Shown: one piece after another, positions 1 through 5,784 of the stretch | Layout: the number at the start of each line of letters is the position of its first letter | Position numbering within the stretch: the stretch's first letter is position 1 | Assembly: GCA_021805405.1 (NCBI GenBank) | Contig: JAJZFK010000491.1 | Coordinates: 1-7,352 of the forward strand | DNA length: 7,352 nt | From: a bacterium | GTDB lineage: Bacteria; Armatimonadota; Chthonomonadetes; Chthonomonadales; Chthonomonadaceae | Reading direction: 5' to 3' | Made by a program: the position numbers and the translations under genes | Notes under the pieces: model-generated | Told to the model about the DNA's origin: nothing | The model's database searches: none | The model's input: only the letters and a program-made list of their open reading frames with translations

Positions 1-1135
1 AATTGAGCCACGAAGTGATTGCACTGGAGCTGGCTCGGTCTGGATGCAGCACGCTTACCAAACCCATGTCGCGCAGGCGTTCGGCGCGCACCATCTGCTC
101 GCTACGCGGCTTAACCCGTGGCACCAGCAGTGCTCGCTTTTTAAACGAGAGCACCTCCATGGTGGTGTTATAGCCTCCCATGGCAACTACACTGCGTGCA
201 TGCTTCAGTAGAATGGTAGGTTCCTTAGCAAAATCCATCACTCTTATCGCCCTGTTACCGGCAGCGATCTGGTGAAGACGCACCCTATGTGGCTCTGGCA
301 TGAACGGGCCGGCCACCACTAATCCCAGTTGGCCCCTGGGCATGCTAGCTCCAGCGAAGGCATGTGCGAGCGCGGCACCATCCTGGCCACCGCCAACAAG
401 GCACAAATTGTAGTTACCCGGGCAAAGCTCGTGTGCGTTGAGGTCTACCATTTCGTCATCTGGAGTACAGTGTATTCTTGCCGATTGATCCAGGTAACCG
501 GTGTAACGTATCTTGGCTGCAAGCTCATCACAAAATTCGTACTCATGAACTACGTCATTAAGCATGCGGTCACCGTACACCCACACCTCGTCGTAATTAT
601 TTACAATGAACGACTGGTTATCCAGTTTTGCCCACTCGATTTTTACCGACTCGGCGTCATCAAGCACGTCGCGCATTCCCAAAACTACGCGGGTGTTTCC
701 TACTGCTCTCAAATGCGCGAGCACTACCTCAAGTTCGCCTAATACACCGTGCGGAACATTATCTACAACGAGAATATCCGGTTGAAATGCCTCCACCACA
801 CTAAGCAGCATCTGGCTTCTTATCTGCAAAACGCTTGCGGTGGTTACCGATAGGTACCTGGGAAGGAACGAGCCATCGGGGTTTTTCATAATAGCAGGCA
901 ACGTAATGCAATCCATACTGGCTGGCATTGCAAATGACCCAGCTTGCCGGGCATCTGCAAGCATCAGAATTACTGGCTCTAGAGGTGACTTGCTCATTGC
1001 TTCTGCAATAAGCAGGCTACGGCGCATGTGCCCCAAACCAACCACGCCCGACGAATAGAGGGCTACGCGCAAATGCCTACGGTCACTATTTTGAGCAGAC
1101 GTAATGCCGGGTGCAACCGAATTGCTGACTATCAT
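1..1135 (-). CDS. Predicted glycosyltransferase (COG4671-like, GT-B fold), C-terminus cut off by the window edge
   Basis: Reading the minus strand from an ATG at 1135-1133 gives 378 codons with no stop up to the window edge, so the gene is partial at its C-terminus. The start is supported by an AGGAG Shine-Dalgarno site (complement of 1147-1151), 11 bases upstream. The N-terminal half has a GT-B-like nucleotide-binding start, RVALYSSGVVGLGHMRRSL at about residues 23-41, followed by alternating strands and helices including DILVVDNVPHG. The C-terminal half has the donor-sugar site typical of MurG-like and COG4671 proteins: VAMGGYNTTMEVLSF at about 317-331 (Gly320-Gly321-Tyr322-Asn323, Glu327), then LLVPRVKPRSEQMVRAERL at about 336-354. 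There is no signal peptide or membrane segment, so a cytoplasmic enzyme is expected. Family members are around 400 residues, so probably only a short tail is missing. Sugar donor and acceptor cannot be told from sequence. It is transcribed away from the sigma-factor cassette and need not be functionally linked. Confidence 0.88.
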   Translation of the reverse strand, partial: MIVSNSVAPGITSAQNSDRRHLRVALYSSGVVGLGHMRRSLLIAEAMSKSPLEPVILMLADARQAGSFAMPASMDCITLPAIMKNPDGSFLPRYLSVTTASVLQIRSQMLLSVVEAFQPDILVVDNVPHGVLGELEVVLAHLRAVGNTRVVLGMRDVLDDAESVKIEWAKLDNQSFIVNNYDEVWVYGDRMLNDVVHEYEFCDELAAKIRYTGYLDQSARIHCTPDDEMVDLNAHELCPGNYNLCLVGGGQDGAALAHAFAGASMPRGQLGLVVAGPFMPEPHRVRLHQIAAGNRAIRVMDFAKEPTILLKHARSVVAMGGYNTTMEVLSFKKRALLVPRVKPRSEQMVRAERLRDMGLVSVLHPDRASSSAITSWLN

Positions 1136-1222
1136 TTGACAAATTTCTCCTGAAACAGACAAACTATCTTGCAGAAGCTGACTACGTAGGACGATGTTTA
1201 TGAGAAGCCCATGCGTTTGGAG

Positions 1223-1250
1223 ATAATACAAATGTCATAAAAATTGGCAA
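1223..1250 (-). promoter_or_regulatory. Sigma-70-type promoter for the glycosyltransferase gene
   Basis: On the minus strand there is a -35 box TTGCCA (complement of 1245-1250, five of six matches to TTGACA). After a 16-base spacer comes a -10 box TATTAT (complement of 1223-1228, five of six matches to TATAAT). Transcription would start near 1216, giving a leader of about 80 bases before the ATG at 1135. This is the best housekeeping promoter in the intergenic region. It was read by eye, without a scoring matrix. Confidence 0.6.
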
Positions 1251-1441
1251 GGCAGCGTATATATTGCTGTGCTAGCCGCATTAGCTGAGCCGGAGCTGAA
1301 TACAGTAGGTGAACATAGGCGCTCGTGGCCTTGCAATTGGAACTGAAACAATGCAGAATGGTGTATACTGTTGTCGATGAACCGCAAGTATTATTTAGTC
1401 GGTTCTAAGACAATTAGCAATAAGTGACCTCAAAGTTCTGG

Positions 1442-1469
1442 TCGCAACATACACCCCCTGATGTTGCGA
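1442..1469. repeat. Perfect 9-bp inverted repeat upstream of the sigma-factor gene
   Basis: The arms TCGCAACAT (1442-1450) and ATGTTGCGA (1461-1469) are exact reverse complements around a 10-base centre. No T-run follows the right arm, so an intrinsic terminator is unlikely. The site lies about 130 bases before the sigma start. An operator for a dimeric regulator, or an RNA hairpin in the operon leader, are both possible. The sequence does not decide between them. Confidence 0.5.
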
Positions 1470-1585
1470 ACCACTTTCGATGTGCGTGGAACATTTCGGT
1501 TGCATACGTATTCTAATAAAAATACTGCGCGGTCATTGTTGATCATCGTAGGGTAATTACAGTTGCCTACTCATTTAACCTGTTC

Positions 1586-1590
1586 AGGAG
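1586..1590 (+). promoter_or_regulatory. Ribosome binding site that decides the sigma-factor start
   Basis: AGGAG lies three bases before a first TTG (1594) and six bases before a second TTG (1597). The six-base gap is close to normal, so 1597 is the preferred start. There is no ATG nearby in this frame. Confidence 0.6.
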
Positions 1591-1596
1591 ACATTG

Positions 1597-2187
1597 TTGA
1601 AATCTGATAGCCGCCTGGTTACTGAATGCCTTAATGGCAACCAGCGCGCATGGGAAGAGTTGATAGACCGATACCAACGATTCATTTATACAGTAATTTT
1701 GCGGTGCGGCCTAGATCGAAATGATGCGGATGATGTCTTCCAAGGTGTTTGCCTTAGTTGGTTTCGTCACCTCGATTCTCTTCAGGACACCACGCGCCTT
1801 TCCTCGTGGCTTGCGTCAGTTACAAGGCAGCAGGTATGCAGACATATGCGAACCGTCAATGCCGTTCGCCGAGGTGGTGGTGCGGTGACCCTGTCATTAG
1901 ACGACTGCGCAGTACAGGAAGTCGGTTCCAATGGTGAAGCGCTCGATGTTGAGATGCTTGAAGCGGAACGCCAAACACTGCTTGCTCGCGCAATCGAGCA
2001 GTTGTCGCCCCAGTGCCAACAGATTGTAAACCTTCTGTACATGAGAAATCCCCCATTAACCTATGCAGAACTTACAGAGCAGTTATCGATTCCTGCAGGA
2101 AGTATTGGCCCTACGCGAGCACGCTGCCTGGAAAAGTTAAAAAAAATCCTGCACAAAATGGGATACGATGAGTATTTTTCCAGCTAA
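1597..2187 (+). CDS. ECF-family RNA polymerase sigma factor
   Basis: The 196-residue product directs RNA polymerase to a specific set of promoters. The usual two ECF domains are present. Region 2 (about 19-87) contains YQRFIYTVILRCGLDRNDAD and DVFQGVCLSWFRHL, with the region 2.2-like acidic DADD at 43-46. Region 4 (about 128-186) has the helix-turn-helix LTYAELTEQLSIPAGSIG followed by PTRARCLEKLKKIL. A linker of about 40 residues joins them, and no extra C-terminal domain is present. SIPAGSIGPTRARCLEKL matches a pattern common in ECF factors of Actinobacteria and Chloroflexota. The start is TTG at 1597, chosen from the Shine-Dalgarno spacing; TTG at 1594 would add one residue. A TTG start suggests low translation, fitting a tightly limited regulator. 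The next gene encodes its likely anti-sigma factor 89 bases downstream. Target promoters are unknown; self-activation is common for ECF factors but not shown here. Confidence 0.93.
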   Translation: MKSDSRLVTECLNGNQRAWEELIDRYQRFIYTVILRCGLDRNDADDVFQGVCLSWFRHLDSLQDTTRLSSWLASVTRQQVCRHMRTVNAVRRGGGAVTLSLDDCAVQEVGSNGEALDVEMLEAERQTLLARAIEQLSPQCQQIVNLLYMRNPPLTYAELTEQLSIPAGSIGPTRARCLEKLKKILHKMGYDEYFSS

Positions 2188-2222
2188 GGCCGACATTCAT
2201 CACTGTGTAAGTCGGTTTGTTT
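2188..2222 (+). terminator. Weak hairpin with T-rich tail just after the sigma gene (possible attenuator)
   Basis: Immediately after the sigma stop codon, CCGAC (2190-2194) can pair with GTCGG (2211-2215), and G-U pairs may extend the outer end. A T-rich run, TTTGTTT (2216-2222), follows. The stem is short and the loop is 16 bases, so full termination is unlikely. Partial termination could make more sigma transcript than anti-sigma, CHAT and subtilase transcript. Confidence 0.25.
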
Positions 2223-2276
2223 GGCATTGAATAGCTGTACTACCTAACAATCGCTCTATCAGAAAGCTGAATAGCT

Positions 2277-2900
2277 ATGCCACAAAAGCATCTCACACAG
2301 TTACAGGTACTAGATTACCTAGAGGGAAAGCTTAGCCCCCCTGCGCATGCATCAGTAGAAATACATCTGGCAGGAGGTTGCAAATCTTGCAACGAACTGC
2401 ACAGTTGGTGGGTTGAGGCACTGCACGATATTGTTGCAGCAGGCACATCCACAGTATCCGCGCCAGCCCAGGCCATTTTGCAGGCGAAAGCGATCTTTAC
2501 TACTGCAAGGCCCCGTCAGGTTGCGGCTCCGCGCAAAGTGTTCACCGCAAGCATGATCTTCGATAGTCGACTACGACCCGCTATGGTAGGCGTACGTGGC
2601 GCTGCGGCATCCATTCAACAGGTGTACCGCACAGAGGACCATTTTGTAGAACTAGGTATGGAGCGCCAGCCCGCGGGCAAATGGTCATTGATAGGTGTCA
2701 TGATTCCTCCTGAGTCTTCATCCAGCCTGGTAATTGACCGCGCAGTGTTAATCGAGAAATCGGGCACAATTACGGCCGTAAACTGGAACAGCCTTGAATT
2801 TTACGTTGCGGATATTGCGCCTGGTCACTACGAATTGCGACTAGAATTTGACAGTTGCACTGTGCAAGTACAAAACGTGCAAGTGGGAGACAATCTATGA
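2277..2900 (+). CDS. Probable zinc-finger anti-sigma factor with a beta-rich C-terminal domain
   Basis: The 207-residue product is probably the cytoplasmic partner that holds the upstream ECF sigma factor inactive. The N-terminus resembles zf-HC2-type anti-sigma domains. A helix, LQVLDYLEGKLSPPAHASVE, is followed by HLAGGCKSC, with His30, Cys35 and Cys38 as likely zinc ligands and His5 a possible fourth. The spacing is H-x4-C-x2-C, one residue longer than the classic H-x3-C-x2-C. A linker (about 55-92) leads to IFDS (94-97) and GVRG (105-108). A domain predicted to be beta-sheet (about 112-205) follows, with QQVYRTEDHFVELGME and KWSLIGV; this pattern is one I associate with anti-sigma-like proteins beside CHAT genes. 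There is no membrane helix. ATG 2277 is the earliest possible start, because an in-frame TGA sits at 2268-2270. It has no clear Shine-Dalgarno site. The stop overlaps the CHAT start (ATGA). Anti-sigma activity is inferred from motif and position. Confidence 0.78.
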   Translation: MPQKHLTQLQVLDYLEGKLSPPAHASVEIHLAGGCKSCNELHSWWVEALHDIVAAGTSTVSAPAQAILQAKAIFTTARPRQVAAPRKVFTASMIFDSRLRPAMVGVRGAAASIQQVYRTEDHFVELGMERQPAGKWSLIGVMIPPESSSSLVIDRAVLIEKSGTITAVNWNSLEFYVADIAPGHYELRLEFDSCTVQVQNVQVGDNL

Positions 2901-5767
2901 GCACTTTGCACGGTGGTGATATTGACCAGTACCTTACCGATTGGCTGTGCAGTTCTTCCGACGACCACAGCAACAACCTGGAAGCCAAAATAGCCGATGA
3001 CCCTAACGCATTTGCCGAACTTATTTGCCGGGCGCGCGCTTCCCTGAATCACGCACCGGCAGTATCGGACAGATTGGCACAGTTAGCAGCGGCAGTAGCC
3101 ACCATGCGCAACGAGGTGCACAACTCGGCAACGGCTTTGCGCGTGCAGGGCCAGGCGTTGCGTGCACTTGGCCGCCACAACGAAGCACTGAATGTTCTAC
3201 GGGAGGCATCACACCGGGCAGCAACAGCGGGCGATAACCTCCTGAGCCTTACGGTGCTGGTAGGTTGCATTGATTCACTTGCTGTATTAGATCGACACAG
3301 TGAGGGTGAGGCGCTTGGCGTACAACTAGCGGACGAACTTCAGGTGCTTGGCTCACCTGCCGATGCAGCACGCGCTCTTGTAAATTTGGGCAATATCTAT
3401 TTTCGCAAAGATCTATACGAACCTGCCCTTACTACTTACCAGAAGGCAGAGGAGCTGTTTGGAAGCGAGGTTAATGCTGTTATCGCAGCCGCACTGCACA
3501 CCAACATCGCTAATTCGCTTACTCACCTGGACCGCATAACCGAATCCCTCTCACGCTATTCCACAGCACGTGAGCTATACGCCTCATTAGATGATGAAAT
3601 ACACGTGGCCGTTGTCGATACAAACCTGGGTTATTTAGAGTACGTTTCTGGACACTACTCCCAAGCACTCACGTGTTTCATCTCCGCTGCCAGCGTCTTC
3701 GATCGCTGTGAACGGCCGCACGAGGCAGCCCGCTGCAATATCGATGCGGCAGGCGCGTACTTGTCGCTCAATCTTTATCCCGAGGCACTACAGAGTTGCG
3801 AACGCGCCCTACAACAACTTGACCTGGTTAGTGCAGGTTACGACCGCGGTCGAGTGCACCTTATTGCCGCTTCTGTTCACCATAAGATGCACAACATTGA
3901 ACGGGCGGCGGGGGAGCTAGATTGCGCCGAAGTTTATTTTCATGCTAGCCGAAACCGAGTTCAACTGGCACATTGCGCACTCATTCGTGCGTGGATATTT
4001 CGCAGTATGGGAGATATCCGCGCGGCAGCTCAGGCGGCACGGCGGTCAAGCAGGGCATTTAAACAGACAGGATTACCTGGCTGGGCCGCAGAAGCCAGCT
4101 TTTTGCTAGCAGACCTACGTCTTGCACTCAACGATGATGCTACCCGACAGATGAGAGCTATTGCCGGAAGAGCGCGTTTCTTTGGCCGAGGATGGCTGGA
4201 ATGTAGGGCGGAATATGCTCTGGCAAAGTACTTCCGCTTAAACGGCGACGACGAAATTGCAATGAGTCACCTGGTAAACGCCGTTGAAGCGCTCGAAGGC
4301 ACGCGAACAAAGATAATTCCAGAAGACTTCCACATCTCGTATATCGATGGTAAAGAAGTAATTTACACCGATCTAGTGCAATGTCTGCTTGATCGCAACG
4401 GTGAAAACGATGTCGAGCGTGCTCTGGAATATGTTGAAAAAAGTCGATCCCGCGTGCTGTTAGAAGGAGTAATATCCAATCATGTCACAGCGAAAGCAAT
4501 CCTCGAAAAACCAGCAATAGCCGAACTTCGCTCGAAATTACAGCAGCTTCGTGAGCAGTTAAGCCGCGAATACTTCTTTGGCGGCGTTCTCCATACGGAG
4601 AGCCGCCTTCGGTCCCCCGGTGCCATTTCCGCCGAGAGCCTCGTTGCACTGGAGCGCGAGTATTCCAAACTTGAACACGCATACCAGGTTGCAGCTTCCA
4701 CTGCACCGGGCGCATCCGCAGAAACAAGTAGTCTCGCATCACTAGAGCGGATGCAGAGTGCCTTGGCCAACGACGAGACTCTGCTGGAGTTTTGTGCGCT
4801 GGATGAGGGTATTTGCGCGTTCATCGTAACCCGCAAATCTCTTCGGGTTATTCAGAACGTCGTAGACTGCCAGTCTGCAGCGAAAGCAGCCCAACGGCTA
4901 CGCTTCCACCTCCAGCGATACGGTGCTAATAGCGACTACGTGAAGATGATTGCGCTGCACATAGCTGCCGGTGTAAGTAGTACACTCTCCAACCTGTACG
5001 ACATGTTGTTGGCACCTCTACTTCCCCTCCTTAACACCAAGCGAATCATCATCGTTCCGCACGGAGCTCTACACGGCCTGCCGTTTCACGCCTTTCTAGG
5101 ACCCAACGGGCCTGCTCTAGTCGACCATGAGTTCGTATATGCCCCTAGCTGTTCCGTGTGGCATGCAGTACAAACCCGATCGACAGCGGGAAGCACTCCC
5201 GATGCAGCGGATACTTCCGTGGTGTTTGGTGTTCCTGGAACAGGCTACGAAAACGTCATCCAGGAGAGTCTCCAAGTGTCCCGGCTATTGCCTGGCGCTT
5301 TGCTTCGCCAGGATCGATTCGCTACCGTAGCCGAATTTAGGTGCCTGGCGTCATCGGCAGCATTTATTCACATCGCAGCACATGCAGAATTCCGGAATGA
5401 TAACCCGCTCTTCTCGGGCCTTCGCCTCGCAGACGGCTGGCTCACCGCTCGTGATATCTACGATATGCAACTCGGTTGCAAGCTCGTCACGCTTTCAGCG
5501 TGCAGCACGGGTACGGTAGGGGTTGCACCCGGCGACGAGCTAATGGGACTAACGCGCGGCTTCCTAATTGCAGGTGCTAACAACGTTGCAGCTAGCCTTT
5601 GGCCCGCCGATGACCGGACGACCGCCTCAGTGATGCTGCGCTTTTACACTCATTTATGTGCCGGCTTGGCCGCTCCCGCTGCTCTACGGCTGGCACAACT
5701 TGAGACATACGAAGTCGAGAAGAACCCGTACTTTTGGGCACCGTTTATAATAGTGGGCGGACGGTAA
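2897..5767 (+). CDS. TPR-CHAT protein, predicted caspase-like cysteine protease
   Basis: This 956-residue soluble protein joins a long helical repeat region to a C-terminal CHAT protease domain. TPR-like repeats run from about residue 78 to 520. Clear units include the one starting ATALRVQGQALRALGRHNEA (about 79-111), ALVNLGNIYFRKDLYEPAL (about 160-193), and further ones near 200, 240 and 280. The region ends in RALEYVEKSRSRVLLEGV (about 508-525). A probable coiled coil follows, EKPAIAELRSKLQQLREQL (537-555). The CHAT domain (about 616-956) has IIIVPHGALHGLPFHAF (717-733), catalytic His829 in IHIAAHAEF, catalytic Cys869 in LVTLSACSTG, and the family-typical end WAPFIIVGG. The dyad is intact, so activity is expected. 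There is no signal peptide. The start is ATG 2897, with GGAG (2886-2889) seven bases upstream, overlapping the anti-sigma stop by four bases. A TTG at 2855 is open but would overlap further and lacks a good site. The substrate is unknown; the neighbouring anti-sigma factor or subtilase are candidates by context only. Confidence 0.93.
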   Translation: MSTLHGGDIDQYLTDWLCSSSDDHSNNLEAKIADDPNAFAELICRARASLNHAPAVSDRLAQLAAAVATMRNEVHNSATALRVQGQALRALGRHNEALNVLREASHRAATAGDNLLSLTVLVGCIDSLAVLDRHSEGEALGVQLADELQVLGSPADAARALVNLGNIYFRKDLYEPALTTYQKAEELFGSEVNAVIAAALHTNIANSLTHLDRITESLSRYSTARELYASLDDEIHVAVVDTNLGYLEYVSGHYSQALTCFISAASVFDRCERPHEAARCNIDAAGAYLSLNLYPEALQSCERALQQLDLVSAGYDRGRVHLIAASVHHKMHNIERAAGELDCAEVYFHASRNRVQLAHCALIRAWIFRSMGDIRAAAQAARRSSRAFKQTGLPGWAAEASFLLADLRLALNDDATRQMRAIAGRARFFGRGWLECRAEYALAKYFRLNGDDEIAMSHLVNAVEALEGTRTKIIPEDFHISYIDGKEVIYTDLVQCLLDRNGENDVERALEYVEKSRSRVLLEGVISNHVTAKAILEKPAIAELRSKLQQLREQLSREYFFGGVLHTESRLRSPGAISAESLVALEREYSKLEHAYQVAASTAPGASAETSSLASLERMQSALANDETLLEFCALDEGICAFIVTRKSLRVIQNVVDCQSAAKAAQRLRFHLQRYGANSDYVKMIALHIAAGVSSTLSNLYDMLLAPLLPLLNTKRIIIVPHGALHGLPFHAFLGPNGPALVDHEFVYAPSCSVWHAVQTRSTAGSTPDAADTSVVFGVPGTGYENVIQESLQVSRLLPGALLRQDRFATVAEFRCLASSAAFIHIAAHAEFRNDNPLFSGLRLADGWLTARDIYDMQLGCKLVTLSACSTGTVGVAPGDELMGLTRGFLIAGANNVAASLWPADDRTTASVMLRFYTHLCAGLAAPAALRLAQLETYEVEKNPYFWAPFIIVGGR

Positions 5768-5772
5768 TGCTA

Positions 5773-5777
5773 AGGAG
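5773..5777 (+). promoter_or_regulatory. Ribosome binding site that decides the subtilase start
   Basis: AGGAG lies seven bases before ATG 5785, an ideal gap. Earlier in-frame starts (TTG 5734 and ATG 5767) either lie inside the CHAT gene or precede this site, and would put extra residues before the signal peptide. ATG 5785 is therefore preferred. Confidence 0.8.
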
Positions 5778-5784
5778 ATTCGTT

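Larger units (their letters stand above)
1136..1593. other. Divergent intergenic region between the glycosyltransferase and the sigma-factor cassette
   Basis: This 458-base stretch holds no convincing gene on either strand. It contains the minus-strand promoter at 1223-1250 and the inverted repeat at 1442-1469. An AT-rich tract lies at about 1505-1526. For the plus-strand operon I see only weak promoter candidates. One is a TATACT -10-like box at 1364-1369 without a good -35. The other is an ECF-style TGGAAC at 1487-1492 followed by CGTATT at 1507-1512, whose 14-base spacer is shorter than usual for this class. Two AGCTGA copies 11 bases apart at 1283 and 1294 may be chance. The length is generous for two divergent promoters, which fits regulated expression of the cassette. 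Confidence 0.6.

Noticed and set aside
329..1058. Two plus-strand open frames (329-742 and 840-1058)
   Set aside because: Both lie antisense to the glycosyltransferase frame, which carries recognisable motifs, a ribosome site and a promoter; their own translations show no family features.
1283..1299. AGCTGA direct repeat 11 bases apart
   Set aside because: A six-base word repeated once in 458 bases is close to chance, and no promoter is placed clearly beside it.
2855..2896. Upstream TTG start for the CHAT gene adding 14 residues
   Set aside because: It overlaps the anti-sigma gene more deeply and lacks a good ribosome site, whereas ATG 2897 has GGAG seven bases upstream and the common ATGA overlap.
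4480..4836. Minus-strand open frames inside the CHAT gene
   Set aside because: They are shadows of a strongly recognisable coding frame, with no ribosome site or family features.
5734..5784. Upstream TTG or ATG starts for the subtilase
   Set aside because: They precede the AGGAG site at 5773-5777 and would place extra residues before the signal peptide.
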